NCBI RefSeq assembly: GCF_014831675.1
Contig: NZ_VJXY01000012.1
Span: 107,040 to 171,039, forward strand
Source: Komarekiella delphini-convector SJRDD-AB1
GTDB lineage: Bacteria > Cyanobacteriota > Cyanobacteriia > Cyanobacteriales > Nostocaceae
Reading direction: 5' to 3'
DNA length: 64,000 nt
Numbering within the stretch: position 1 is the stretch's first letter; each line of letters starts with the position of its first letter. Below are positions 26,865-35,858 of this stretch, one piece after another. A model generated the notes under the pieces. That model saw only the letters and a list, made by a program, of their open reading frames with translations. It had not been told where the DNA came from and did not search any database. Both the position numbers and the translations under genes were made by a program.

Positions 26865-27590
26865 ATGAGCTTTTGGTTTTATCTATTTGTTGGAAGTGCA
26901 GTTGTTTCTTCCGTTCTATCTTTCAGGTGTAGTAGTCGGCAGGACAAACTGCGACGACGCAACTTAAATCGTTCAGCAAGTTGTGGATTGACTGGTTATG
27001 AAGTTGCAACGCTGATCTTAAGAGAGAATAATCTGGGTGCGATATCTGTACAAAATGATCAAACCTCCCAAAAAGCTGCTTTCAGACCAAAAGAGGGAAA
27101 GCGAGGAACCATACGTCTTCCCCCAGATATTTTTGCAGATTCCTCTCTACGTGCTATAGCAATCAGCGCTCATGAGTGCGGTCATGCCTTGCAGTATTAT
27201 TTTGGCCGCTCTTACTTTTCTATTTCTAAGCTGACATTTTTTTTATTTTGGAGTTTCATCGGCAGCGGATTTTTTCTTTTGAATTTCAGCTTTATTTTTT
27301 TAAGTTTCATGGGAAGTGAATTTTTTCTTATTCCCTTTTTGATTGTCCTTTTGGCAGCTATTCCTGGAATATGTTATGTAATGGGTACTCTCCAGTCCGA
27401 ATCTGATGCCACTCATCGCGGTATTACGATGTTAGAGCTAAAAAAGCTAATAGACTATCACGAAACTAGTTTTGTAAAACAGTGGCTAGAAGCTTCTTTT
27501 CTCAACTACGTGTCTAATTCCTGGTTATTTGCTACTGTTTGGAGCTTTGCAATGGCTGGTATTATTATGTGTCATAGTCGGTCATCTTGA
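26865..27590 (+). CDS. YugP-like zinc metallopeptidase, membrane-bound
   Basis: A 241-residue protein with an N-terminal membrane helix (FWFYLFVGSAVVSSVLSF), then LTGYEVATLILREN, a segment typical of the neutral zinc metallopeptidase family PF04298 (YugP). The metal site is ISAHECGHALQYYFG with HExxH in the form HECGH (about residues 102-106). Two further hydrophobic helices follow, then ESDATHRGITML with the expected third ligand, and a C-terminal helix. The substrate is unknown. ATG 26865 is preferred over the TTG at 26853; neither has a clear ribosome site. The protein is within the usual family size (about 230 aa). Confidence 0.85.
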   Translation: MSFWFYLFVGSAVVSSVLSFRCSSRQDKLRRRNLNRSASCGLTGYEVATLILRENNLGAISVQNDQTSQKAAFRPKEGKRGTIRLPPDIFADSSLRAIAISAHECGHALQYYFGRSYFSISKLTFFLFWSFIGSGFFLLNFSFIFLSFMGSEFFLIPFLIVLLAAIPGICYVMGTLQSESDATHRGITMLELKKLIDYHETSFVKQWLEASFLNYVSNSWLFATVWSFAMAGIIMCHSRSS

Positions 27591-27668
27591 ATTGGATAGG
27601 ATTTACGCCACAACTCTCTGAAATTCTTATTCCTAAGCGAATCGGCAAACAAGATTGCATTTTGAAAA

Positions 27669-27784
27669 GGAGATAGGAGTTAGGAGATAGGAGATGGGAG
27701 TTAGGAGATAGGAGTCATAGATCACATTAATTATTCTCTCCCCTTGCTTCCCCTGCTTCCCCTGCTCCTCCACTTCCCCGCTCT
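27669..27784. repeat. GGAGATA heptamer tandem repeat plus C-rich tail (composite copy 1)
   Basis: From 27669 a heptamer of the GGAGATA/GGAGTTA type is repeated about six times. It is followed by TCAT..ATTAATTATTC and then a pyrimidine tract of CCCCTGCTTCCCCTGCT type that ends at the stop codon of the next gene (minus strand). The same three-part arrangement occurs at 58376-58505 after trpE. It is a short tandemly repeated repetitive (STRR) sequence of the Nostoc kind. Confidence 0.75.
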
Positions 27785-28456
27785 CTACCTTCCTGAACTA
27801 CGTACCAGTTGCCCTTCCTTGTAAGCTTGCCGCAAGGCAATTGCCTCTGCCACAATGTGCTGAGCGCTAAATCCTTCTTCATCCATCATTTTTTGCAAGG
27901 TAATGCCAGTAGATTCTGAAGCTTCGTGAATCGGCGGAATTTGACAATACCTTCCACCATTCTTGAGCCGCCGCCAGATACTAGGTTTTTCAGGTCTTGG
28001 TTCTTTAGAAGTACGTTGTTTTTTAGTGAGAGAACGTACAGCTTCTTGAGTAATTGCACTTAAATCAAGTAGTCTATCTATTACTTGTTGATACTTCTTA
28101 CTATTCTCTGCCAACTGATATATAGTTCTAGGCTCGATTTGTGCTAAATCTTGGGGCAAGAATTTACCAAATACTGCTGCAATTTTGAGATAGCGTTTTT
28201 CTTCACCTTTCCAACCCTGATCAAGCAGTAACTTTTTGTACTCTTTTGAAGAGAGCTGTTGTTGCTGTTCTGCTAACCAAAAGGCATGATGCAATATTGT
28301 TTTAGTAACTTCAGCAAGGGTTTGAAAAGAAAAATTTTCGGTACTAAAGCTTTTGCTCGTATTAGCTTTTTCTTCAACGAATTGCTCAAAATTGGGTCTG
28401 TTAACTTGGGCTGCAACTACACCCTGTGCGTGTGTCATCATAGTATTAGATCTCAT
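27785..28456 (-). CDS. Hypothetical protein, 223 aa
   Basis: The function is not recognised. The protein is soluble, with a helical first half (FEQFVEEKANTSKS, LAEVTKTILHHAFWLAEQQQQLSS), a central LLDQGWKGEEKRYLKIAAVFGKF that resembles plasmid- or DNA-related cyanobacterial proteins, and a basic second half with SLTKKQRTSKEPRPEKPSIW and a terminal EGFSAQHIVAEAIALRQAYKEGQ helix. The basic stretch suggests a nucleic-acid binding role but this is a guess. Start is uncertain: MRS, MMT or later methionine. Its stop lies flush against a C-rich repeat. Confidence 0.6.
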   Translation of the reverse strand: MRSNTMMTHAQGVVAAQVNRPNFEQFVEEKANTSKSFSTENFSFQTLAEVTKTILHHAFWLAEQQQQLSSKEYKKLLLDQGWKGEEKRYLKIAAVFGKFLPQDLAQIEPRTIYQLAENSKKYQQVIDRLLDLSAITQEAVRSLTKKQRTSKEPRPEKPSIWRRLKNGGRYCQIPPIHEASESTGITLQKMMDEEGFSAQHIVAEAIALRQAYKEGQLVRSSGR

Positions 28457-28741
28457 CTAGGGTATTTCTAAAAGGCGATGTTTAACGACAAGCTGCTCCC
28501 GAAGTTTTGATAATCACAAGCAAACTCGCAGATAACTCCGGGTATCTACGTACTTCGTTGGCAGAAGTTTGAAAATTGGATTTTGTTCGGATCTCTTGCC
28601 CGATAAAAGGCGATCGCTAAAATTAAATCATTTCACTAGAACAATTGTACTACTATAAATAGCAGAAAAAACCCTAAACATACCCAAATTTTTGGGAAAA
28701 TGATGAAAGCTTTATACAAAAGAGCTTTTACTCATTAGTTC

Positions 28742-29326
28742 TTAAGAGGCTGCGAGTAAAGTTTTAATATATCGCCGCACCAGATATCGCTGCTGATCTG
28801 GGTGAAACTGTTCAGGATTAATAACAAACCCTGTCCCAATACCATCGACAAGTGCTATCAGGGCATTTGCTTCAAGCGTTAAGTCAATATCTTCTCGAAT
28901 TAGCTTTGCTGTTTGCAAATCAGTCAACTCTTGGCAAATGGACTGATGCAGTGATTCATAGCGTTTTCGATGTTCCTGAATTAGCTTTTCACGCCCAATT
29001 GCATACCCTAAAAAAGCAATCCAAATCTGCCAACCTTGTCCGCCACTGAGTTCAAAAGGCAGCACTGCGAAAATCATTTGCTCAAACCGCTCAATTCCGT
29101 GCAATCCTTCTGTACAAGTTTTGATGTCCCTAAATAGGTTTTCAAACACTCGCTCTAGCACAAAAAGCGTTAGTTCGTCTTTATCTCGAAAATAGTGGGT
29201 AAGAACACCTGTAGTACAGCCAAGTTCTTGAGCGATCGCCCGCATACTAGCGCGATCAAGTCCTTCGCGAATAATCACGCGCCATGTTGCTTCAGTCACT
29301 TCGAGACGGCGATCACTGTAACCCAT
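28742..29326 (-). CDS. TetR/AcrR family transcriptional regulator
   Basis: A 194-residue regulator with the N-terminal HTH (ASMRAIAQELGCTTGVLTHYFRDKDELTLFVLERV, about residues 25-55) and an all-helical C-terminal ligand domain of the BetI-like type (TetR_C_6-like), including ALIALVDGIGTGFVINPEQF. It is divergent from the GST gene, and a double palindromic operator lies between them (29368-29405). It most likely represses its own gene and the GST (and perhaps the MATE pump behind it). The inducer is unknown. The start ATG is at 29324-29326. Confidence 0.92.
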   Translation of the reverse strand: MGYSDRRLEVTEATWRVIIREGLDRASMRAIAQELGCTTGVLTHYFRDKDELTLFVLERVFENLFRDIKTCTEGLHGIERFEQMIFAVLPFELSGGQGWQIWIAFLGYAIGREKLIQEHRKRYESLHQSICQELTDLQTAKLIREDIDLTLEANALIALVDGIGTGFVINPEQFHPDQQRYLVRRYIKTLLAAS

Positions 29327-29367
29327 TGTTTTGCTAGCGTTCCAATTAAATCTGTTGACATCCTATC

Positions 29368-29405
29368 ACAACAGTTGTTATCTTAATTTGCATAACAACT
29401 GTTGT
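29368..29405. promoter_or_regulatory. Double TetR operator
   Basis: Two copies of an 11-bp near-palindrome, ACAACAGTTGT and ACAACTGTTGT (central base free), are themselves arranged as a perfect 14-bp inverted repeat: ACAACAGTTGTTAT at 29368-29381 and ATAACAACTGTTGT at 29392-29405, with 10 bp between. They sit between the divergent TetR and GST genes. The site is where a TetR dimer pair would be expected to bind and control both directions. Confidence 0.85.
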
Positions 29406-29450
29406 CATCTAAACACACTGTCACGAGCATGAGAGGAAAAGTAAATTGAA

Positions 29451-30245
29451 ATGCTTGAACTCTACTACTTTCCGGGTTCACTCTGCTCTCAAAAGGTAAA
29501 GCTAGTTTTGGCAGAGAAAAATCTTAAATGGAGCGATCGCCTGATTAACCTTCTGACCTTTGAAAACTTGCAGCCTAACTACATTTATCTCAACCCTAAA
29601 GGTGTTGTTCCAACTCTAGTTCATAATGGCAAAGTCATTTGTGACTCAGCCACGATTATTCGTTATTTAGATGAACAATTTCCGAATCCGAGCTTAATTC
29701 CGAATGAATTAGTTTTGCAAAAAAGAATGGATGCATGGGTTGATCTCCAGAATCGTTTTCCTATGCGAGAATTGATGTACGGCAATTACAAAGGAATTGA
29801 TGGCATCGTGTTGCGACGCTCAGTTCAAATTAAAGAAAAGCTTATTCCTCAACTCATGCAAGCAAATCCTAAATTGAAAGAAAGATATGCTGCTAAGTTG
29901 GAGGATGTGAAACATTGGAACCAAACAATTCGTGATTTCAAGAAAATTGCTGATATCAATGCACAAATTGGGCCGTTGTTAGAGCAACTAGAACATCAAT
30001 TGAGTCAAACTAAATGGTTGTGCGGTGAAACCTATTCCCTAGCTGATGTCGTATGGACAGCTGTTCTCAATCGCTTAAATGAATTGAATTTTAGCTATTT
30101 ATGGAAAGACAACAAAAAATCTGAAGTTGCAAGATATTTTCAATGTCTAAAAGAACGCCCTAGCTTTCAGGCAGCAATTCAGCAGGACAAGATGCCATTG
30201 TTCACGATTACAGTTGGGTTAAGACGAATTTTTCTAGGTTTTTAG
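29451..30245 (+). CDS. Glutathione S-transferase family protein
   Basis: A 264-residue GST with the N-terminal thioredoxin-like domain (LELYYFPGSLCSQKVKLVLAEK, then KGVVPTLVHNGKVICDSATIIRYLDEQFPNPSLIP, including the cis-proline and the SAT motif for glutathione) and a helical C-terminal domain (LADVVWTAVLNRL). The C-terminal part carries extra residues (about 95-165) compared with small GSTs. It probably detoxifies electrophiles in the cytoplasm. Divergent from and probably repressed by the TetR gene. A hairpin repeat starts at its stop codon and a MATE pump gene follows on the same strand, which suggests a small detoxification unit. Confidence 0.88.
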   Translation: MLELYYFPGSLCSQKVKLVLAEKNLKWSDRLINLLTFENLQPNYIYLNPKGVVPTLVHNGKVICDSATIIRYLDEQFPNPSLIPNELVLQKRMDAWVDLQNRFPMRELMYGNYKGIDGIVLRRSVQIKEKLIPQLMQANPKLKERYAAKLEDVKHWNQTIRDFKKIADINAQIGPLLEQLEHQLSQTKWLCGETYSLADVVWTAVLNRLNELNFSYLWKDNKKSEVARYFQCLKERPSFQAAIQQDKMPLFTITVGLRRIFLGF

Positions 30246-30284
30246 ACAGATCCCTGACTTTTCTGAAAAGTCGGGGATTTGTCT
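30244..30284. repeat. Hairpin repeat family A, copy 2 (over GST stop codon)
   Basis: An inverted repeat of about 20 bp with one-base centre and two wobble positions: AGACAGATCCCTGACTTTTC (30244-30263) and GAAAAGTCGGGGATTTGTCT (30265-30284). Its core is that of the copies at 4323 and 46755. The first bases belong to the GST stop codon TAG (30243-30245). Confidence 0.8.
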
Positions 30285-30337
30285 ACCATTTAAACTGAAA
30301 GAGTTCCGATTTAGCTCAATTTCAGCACAGACAATCT

Positions 30338-31696
30338 ATGGCATTTGTGATCCCAACCAAGTATGACTTCTTACCTCGCTTTTACCGACTAGCAAGCGTC
30401 AGTGTGCTTTCTAACATGATGATTCCTTTAGCGGGTCTGGTTGACATTGCCTTCTTGGGACATTTAGCAGACATCCGTCACTTGGCTGGAGTCATCTTAG
30501 CAACCATTCTTTTCGATTATCTTTATCGTGTGTTGAAATTTCTGCGCTCAAGTACTAATGCGATCGCTGCACAAGCTGCGGGACTTGATGATCCCAAAGG
30601 CGTTTTACTAGCAGGACTGCGAAGTAGTTTGATTGCTTTAGGAATCGGTTTACTGATCCTGCTGCTACAATACCCCCTGCAAAAAGTTGGATTTACAATT
30701 TTGAGCGGTTCCCCAGAGATTGAAGCCTCTGGGGTTAATTATTTCAGTGCCCGGATTTGGGGCGCTCCTGCAGTTTTGCTTAACTTTGTTCTGATTGGTT
30801 GGTTTCTGGGGAGGGAAATGAACGGCGTGGTGCTGTTGATGTCTATTGTTGGCAATGCTTCTAATGTGGCACTGGATTATCTGATGATTGTCAGGTTAGG
30901 TTGGGAAAGTCTGGGAGCTGGACTAGCAACAGCGGTGAGTCAGTATTTAGCGCTAGTGATTGGTTTGGTTTGGGTCTGCTTCAGTATCCCGTGGCAAGTG
31001 TTACCAGCCGCGATGCAAGAGGTTTTTGATTGGACAGCCCTTAAAGATACTATTGCGCTCAAAAGTAACATTCTAATTAGATTTTTAGCCTTAATTTCCA
31101 CCTACGCTATCTTCACAAATCTGAGTGCAGCAATGGGAACAACTGTCTTGGCAGAAAACGGTCTACTTCTCCAGATTGCTCTGCTAAGTCAATTCACGGT
31201 TCAAGGCGTAGGAATGACGACCCAAACGCTGACTGGAAACTTCAAGGGCAAAGGAGCTACAGAACAGATGAATCCACTGCTCACTGTTTCTATACTGACT
31301 AGTTTATTAATTGCACTGGCGATCGCAACAATTTCTGTTCTGTTCCCAGACAAGTTGTTTAGGCTGTTAACTAATCACGCAGAGATTAATAATCATATTA
31401 ATAACTACACAATTTGGTTATTACCTCTGTTAGGATTTACTGCCATTGCTTTCATGCTGGAAGGCTATTTCATTGGTTTAAAAGAGAGTGCAAAACTACG
31501 TGATGCCGTCCTACTCGCTTTTGGCTTGGGTTTTACCCCTCTAGCTTTCACAGCAAGATATCTCCACAATAACCATCTGCTGTGGATGGCTCTTGTATCG
31601 TACATGGCAACTATTATCATCGTACTTGGGTTACAGCTACCCCAGACGTTTAGCAGCCAAAACTTGCTCAACCAAGAAGTGTTTCCCACCTCTTGA
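30338..31696 (+). CDS. MATE family efflux transporter
   Basis: A 452-residue integral membrane protein with 12 predicted helices. MIPLAGLVDIAFLGHLADIRHLAGVIL is the typical first MATE segment, and the twofold repeat is evident (second half begins near LISTYAIFTNLSAAMGTTVLAENGLL). It would export organic compounds in exchange for H+ or Na+. It is 92 bp behind the GST gene and may be part of the same TetR-controlled unit. The substrate is unknown; related DinF-type MATE pumps are found in several natural-product loci, but nothing here specifies one. Start ATG 30338. Confidence 0.92.
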   Translation: MAFVIPTKYDFLPRFYRLASVSVLSNMMIPLAGLVDIAFLGHLADIRHLAGVILATILFDYLYRVLKFLRSSTNAIAAQAAGLDDPKGVLLAGLRSSLIALGIGLLILLLQYPLQKVGFTILSGSPEIEASGVNYFSARIWGAPAVLLNFVLIGWFLGREMNGVVLLMSIVGNASNVALDYLMIVRLGWESLGAGLATAVSQYLALVIGLVWVCFSIPWQVLPAAMQEVFDWTALKDTIALKSNILIRFLALISTYAIFTNLSAAMGTTVLAENGLLLQIALLSQFTVQGVGMTTQTLTGNFKGKGATEQMNPLLTVSILTSLLIALAIATISVLFPDKLFRLLTNHAEINNHINNYTIWLLPLLGFTAIAFMLEGYFIGLKESAKLRDAVLLAFGLGFTPLAFTARYLHNNHLLWMALVSYMATIIIVLGLQLPQTFSSQNLLNQEVFPTS

Positions 31697-31866
31697 GGTG
31701 ACTTCAACTCACAGCGCTTGTTTTCCCTTTCCTGCTGATAATGACAACTTGTTCACCCGATTGGGTGAATGCGATGTCAGTAGATGGAATATACCCTGAA
31801 AGAAGAAGCTAGTTTAATCCGTTTAGTGGTTATTCCCACAGAATAAAAACTGCCAAACTGTCTATT

Positions 31867-34071
31867 GTGGCTTCAAACCAGACAAAAGTAGCCTGTGTAT
31901 CAAAGGGTCAAAGAGTGGATGAAACCTTAAAATCACTGCATACATCAAATTGTCAGCAAGATTCTATTAACCTGCTTTCAAGAGTTGCTGTAAATTTACC
32001 AGGAATGATTTTCCAAGTCCTGCAACGGCGGGATGGTTCTCCTTTTGTCCTTTACGTGAGTTCTGGCTGTCAAGATTTGTTTGAATTAGAACCAGAAGTT
32101 ATCCAAGTAGACTTTCAGGGATTACTCAAGCTAATTCATCCGCAGGATATAAAAATATTAACAGAATCTATAAGTGCTTCTGTTAATATTTTTTCACCTT
32201 GGCGTTGGGAAGGTCGTATTATTACGCCAAGTGGCATGAAGTGGATTCAATGTACTTGCCAACCTCAAAGACAAGCTAACGGCGATTGTCTTTGGGATGG
32301 CTTGGTCATGGATATTACAGACCAAAAACAAGCAGAAGAAAAATTGCGAGAGAGTGAAGCTCGCTATAAAGCAATTTTAGATGCTATCCCTGATTTAATA
32401 TTTCGCATCAGCCGCGATGGCAAGTATCTAGACTTGAAAAGCGAGGGAGCAAATATAACTCTTTCTAAAGAAGAAATAGTTGGTAAAAATTTGTGGGAGT
32501 TATTACCAAGGGATGTGGCGGCGATTACCCAAGAAGCGATCGCTAAAACTTTGGATTCTGGAACCTTGCAAACTTATGAATATCAGCTACCTACGCCTTT
32601 AGGAGTGCGAGACTATGAAGCGCGATTGGTAGTAAGCGCTCCAGATGAAGTATTAGCAATTGTCCGAGATATTACACAACGCAAGCAGGTGGAAGCGCAA
32701 TTACACCTCTCGGCACAGCGCGATCGCTTGTTAACAGAAAGTCTAGCGCGAATTCGGTCTTCGTTGAAATTAGACCAAATTCTCCAAACCACCGTGACTG
32801 AAGTCAGGCAATTTCTACAAGCAGATCGGGTGTTTATTGGTATAAATAATGCCAAGCTAAAAGGTAGAACTATTGCCGAGTCAGTAGATCCAAACTATCC
32901 ATCAGTCTCAGGTTGGTCTACAAATGATGAAGCTTATCTGCAAGAATTGCAGAATTTATTAAAGACGAATCTTGTACGTGTTATTGAAGATATTAGGCAA
33001 ACAACAATATCTCCAAAAGTAAAAGCACACTTTCAGAAATTTAAAACTAGGGCTAGCTTAACTGTACCAATTATGCTAGGTGACAAATTATTTGGGGCGT
33101 TGATTGCTAACCAATGCTCTGGGCCACGTAATTGGCAACCAATGGAAATTGATTTGCTACAGCAAATGTCAGAACAGGTAGCGATCGCGATTCAGCAAAG
33201 CCTGATCCACCAAGAACTAGCAGAACTCAATACTAATTTAGAACACCAGGTGCAAGAACGCACAGCACAGTTGCAGCAGAAAATGCAAGAAATCGAAGAA
33301 TTGCATCGGGTAAAAGATGTTGTTTTACACACGGTTGCCCACGATTTACGAACTTCAGTCATGGGTAACTTAATGGTGTTACAGAATTTGCTCAAACGGG
33401 GACTGGGGAATGGGGACTGGGGACTGGGGAACTCGGGGCCCCCTCTGGGGATAAGGGGCAATGGGGACTGGGTACTGGGGAAAGAATCTGCTCAATCCTT
33501 AATCCCTGTATCTTCTTCTATCATCGAGCGGATGATTCAAGGCAATGACCGCCAACTAAAGATGATTGACTCATTATTGGAAATACATTCCTGTGAAAAA
33601 GAAGGCATTTCTATCAAGCGCGAACCTGTGCAATTTAGCACGCTCATGGAAGGAGTGATCGCTGATTTAGAACCAATATTGAGACAAAATCAAGCGACTC
33701 TGAAGAACTTGATTCCTAAAGATTTACCGTTAGTAATGGCGGATGCAAATCGGTTGCAAAAAGTTTTGGCAAGTTTGTTGACTCATAGCTTGCAACACAA
33801 TCCACCAGGATTAAATTTTACGATGAAAGCTACTTTTGAAGCAGGAATTATTCGCACTCAGATTCAACATAACGGTATGGCGATGAGTAAACTAGAGTGC
33901 GATCGCCTTTTTGATTTGTATGTACGCGATCCTCAAGATTGTTGTTCTACAAGCATTGGCTTAAAAATGTATCTTTGTCGAAAAGTTATTAAGGCGCATG
34001 GTGGTGAAATCGGCGTCACTACTAACCACAAACGCGGGTTAGCTTTTTGGTTCACATTACCAGTCAACTAA
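31867..34071 (+). CDS. PAS-PAS-GAF sensor histidine kinase (with repeat insertion)
   Basis: A 734-residue cytoplasmic kinase. Order: PAS fold (about 40-155, GMIFQVLQRRDGSPFVLYVSSG and a PAC segment WDGLVMDITDQKQAEE), second PAS (about 165-285, YKAILDAIPDLIFRISRDG), GAF (about 305-460, including RASLTVPIMLGDKLFGALIANQCSGPR), a helical linker, HisKA with VAHDLRTSV (phospho-acceptor His about 492) and HATPase_c. The ATPase end is weak: the N-box is degenerate (LASLLTHSLQHNPPG) and the G-boxes are poor, so activity may be low. An in-frame low-complexity insertion (33396-33490) splits the HisKA helices. Start is GTG. No response regulator lies beside it. Confidence 0.85.
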   Translation: MASNQTKVACVSKGQRVDETLKSLHTSNCQQDSINLLSRVAVNLPGMIFQVLQRRDGSPFVLYVSSGCQDLFELEPEVIQVDFQGLLKLIHPQDIKILTESISASVNIFSPWRWEGRIITPSGMKWIQCTCQPQRQANGDCLWDGLVMDITDQKQAEEKLRESEARYKAILDAIPDLIFRISRDGKYLDLKSEGANITLSKEEIVGKNLWELLPRDVAAITQEAIAKTLDSGTLQTYEYQLPTPLGVRDYEARLVVSAPDEVLAIVRDITQRKQVEAQLHLSAQRDRLLTESLARIRSSLKLDQILQTTVTEVRQFLQADRVFIGINNAKLKGRTIAESVDPNYPSVSGWSTNDEAYLQELQNLLKTNLVRVIEDIRQTTISPKVKAHFQKFKTRASLTVPIMLGDKLFGALIANQCSGPRNWQPMEIDLLQQMSEQVAIAIQQSLIHQELAELNTNLEHQVQERTAQLQQKMQEIEELHRVKDVVLHTVAHDLRTSVMGNLMVLQNLLKRGLGNGDWGLGNSGPPLGIRGNGDWVLGKESAQSLIPVSSSIIERMIQGNDRQLKMIDSLLEIHSCEKEGISIKREPVQFSTLMEGVIADLEPILRQNQATLKNLIPKDLPLVMADANRLQKVLASLLTHSLQHNPPGLNFTMKATFEAGIIRTQIQHNGMAMSKLECDRLFDLYVRDPQDCCSTSIGLKMYLCRKVIKAHGGEIGVTTNHKRGLAFWFTLPVN
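33396..33490 (+). repeat. In-frame GGGGACTGGGGA repeat inside HisKA domain
   Basis: The sequence is an imperfect tandem of GGGGAATGGGGACTGGGGA with a central palindrome CCGAGTT/GGGGCCCC and repeats GGGACTGGGTACTGGGG at the end. It encodes a Gly/Asn/Trp-rich stretch without homologue in HisKA domains, just after the phosphorylation-site helix. It is a dispersed STRR-type repeat that has entered the gene in frame. Confidence 0.75.
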
Positions 34072-34079
34072 AGAAAGCG

Positions 34080-34616
34080 TTACAACTCAACGATAAAACT
34101 ATCTCGCTGGTGAAAGTCAGCCTCCGTTCCTCGATGAGTCAGCGCCCAGTAAGTCACCTCATTATTTCTGTGTTTGATGACACTGGTGATAGCTATTTCC
34201 CAGACTTGTGCCGAGACAATTTTACCCAAATCGACATCTAGAGCAACTGCTAAATCGTCGGCTTGATTCTGCACGCTAAACGGAAGCGTTACAAAAGCTG
34301 TTTCCTCTTGCATCCCTTGACGATACCCATCGAAACGATAGACATTCCAGTGTCCGGCGGGAGAGAGGTTGAATTCCCAATACTGTTGAGAATCTTTTAT
34401 AGCTAGGAAAAATTCAAAGCATGTATCTTTCCACAGTTCGTGCTTTCGGACTGGTTTATCTGAAGCTGGGGCGATGATAACTTCCTGGAGTTCGTCGAAA
34501 AGTGTGTAGCGGATGGCTAGTTGATTAGCGCGTCGAGTAATACTGCCTGTAATTTTCAAATCAGACAGCGGTTTATTAGAGGGGAAAGGTTTCAGAGAGA
34601 ATATTTGATCGTTCAT
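34080..34616 (-). CDS. DOMON-like domain protein
   Basis: A 178-residue beta-rich protein: LKITGSITRRANQLAIRYTL, LWKDTCFEFFLAIKDSQQYWEFNLSPAGHWNVYRF, and WALTHRGTEADFHQRDSFIVEL. This is the DOMON-like family (type 9 in some databases), a beta-sandwich that binds sugars or haem in other proteins. Its exact role is unknown. It overlaps the upstream kinase gene by four bases (ATGA-type), so the two are surely co-translated; the DOMON sandwich may handle the sugar substrate or product of the kinase, which is inference. The length is usual. Confidence 0.85.
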   Translation of the reverse strand: MNDQIFSLKPFPSNKPLSDLKITGSITRRANQLAIRYTLFDELQEVIIAPASDKPVRKHELWKDTCFEFFLAIKDSQQYWEFNLSPAGHWNVYRFDGYRQGMQEETAFVTLPFSVQNQADDLAVALDVDLGKIVSAQVWEIAITSVIKHRNNEVTYWALTHRGTEADFHQRDSFIVEL

Positions 34617-35734
34617 TTCATATCCTGAATAATATTACGAATCTGTGTTTCTTGGGATTCGATACTTTCAGTGAGCTTAAACTGAACGAGTGCCCTTGCA
34701 AGGTTGTGTTCTGAGTGCTTGACTTTGAAGTAGACATTTCCTGCTAAATAGTCAGCAAAAAATCTCAGTCCTAACTCAAAGGCGATTAGACGAATTGCAT
34801 CGTACATGTATGTATAGTCATTCTCCGTCAGAAACGCCTTGGCTACGGGAAGATAACCCTGGAGGATTCCCTGACATAATTCGGTGTCGAAATAAACACT
34901 TTCCCATTGCTCGGTTTCTTCTCCTGCGGGATTACAGCCCGATCGCAGACAATCACCAATGTCGTAATGTACCAGACCAGGCTTAACAGTGTCGAGATCT
35001 ACAACGCTCACAGCTTGCTGAGTAGCAGTATCAAACATGACATTGTTAATTTTGGGATCGCCGTGCATCAGGCGTAGCGGCAGGTTGCCTGTGTCTTTGG
35101 CATTTTCTAGGATATGTGCAAAGGTCTGGCGATCGCGAACAAACTGCAAACAATAATTTACTTCCGAAGATAGATGCGGGCTGGTTTTAGCCAAAACTTC
35201 CTCGTAGTGCTGGAGGTAAAGCGGCGTAATATGAAAACCTTCGAGAGTGTCAGCGAGTTTTTCTGGTGGTAGGTCGCTAATCAAATTGTGAAACATCCCC
35301 AGAGCATAGCCGATTTCTGTAGCGTGTGAGCGATCGCGCATAGTGTCGAAAGACTGCGAGCCTTTAATAAAGCTAATTGCTCGCCAGAACGACCCGTCAG
35401 CATCCCTCCAATGGTCTTGAGCATCCTTAGTCAACAAGACGCGAGGTACTTCCCAGCGCCGATTGAGAGAAGAATTTTGTAACCTCTGATAGACATGCTC
35501 AGTAAAAATACGCATGTTTTGCATTACAAGCTGAGGTTGACGAAATACTTTTGTATTAATGCGTTGTAAGATAAAATGCTGTTCTTCAACAAAATCTAGG
35601 GTAACTAGAAATGTGTCATTTATATTACCATTTCCAAATGCTTGAACGCCTGTAACCTTCCCCAGTTGTGCAAATTGGTCAGCAGCAATAGTAACCAGAT
35701 TCTCTGTGCCTTGTATTTTAATATTTTCTGTCAT
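34613..35734 (-). CDS. APH-fold sugar kinase, N-acetylhexosamine 1-kinase (NahK)-like
   Basis: A 373-residue protein kinase-fold small-molecule kinase. The N-lobe has FGNGNINDTFLVTLD and FILQRINTKVF with the ATP-binding lysine replaced by the NahK-type pattern. The catalytic loop is LRLMHGDPKINNVMFD and the metal site VVDLDTVKPGLVHYDIGDCLRSGCNP. These motifs match NahK-type kinases that phosphorylate GlcNAc/GalNAc at C1, though the substrate cannot be proved. The neighbouring AGE-family epimerase gene (36783-37961) suggests an N-acetylhexosamine salvage or modification route. Its last four bases are shared with the DOMON-like gene. Confidence 0.8.
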   Translation of the reverse strand: MTENIKIQGTENLVTIAADQFAQLGKVTGVQAFGNGNINDTFLVTLDFVEEQHFILQRINTKVFRQPQLVMQNMRIFTEHVYQRLQNSSLNRRWEVPRVLLTKDAQDHWRDADGSFWRAISFIKGSQSFDTMRDRSHATEIGYALGMFHNLISDLPPEKLADTLEGFHITPLYLQHYEEVLAKTSPHLSSEVNYCLQFVRDRQTFAHILENAKDTGNLPLRLMHGDPKINNVMFDTATQQAVSVVDLDTVKPGLVHYDIGDCLRSGCNPAGEETEQWESVYFDTELCQGILQGYLPVAKAFLTENDYTYMYDAIRLIAFELGLRFFADYLAGNVYFKVKHSEHNLARALVQFKLTESIESQETQIRNIIQDMK

Positions 35735-35858
35735 ATTCGTGTACCTACACTACTCCCCACGTGATTGCACAAAGGCAATAGGGGATATCGTAGCGTAAGT
35801 ATTGCGATCTTCGATTGGGTGCAATGAGGTTTTAGATAGATTGGCTTATGACCGAGTA

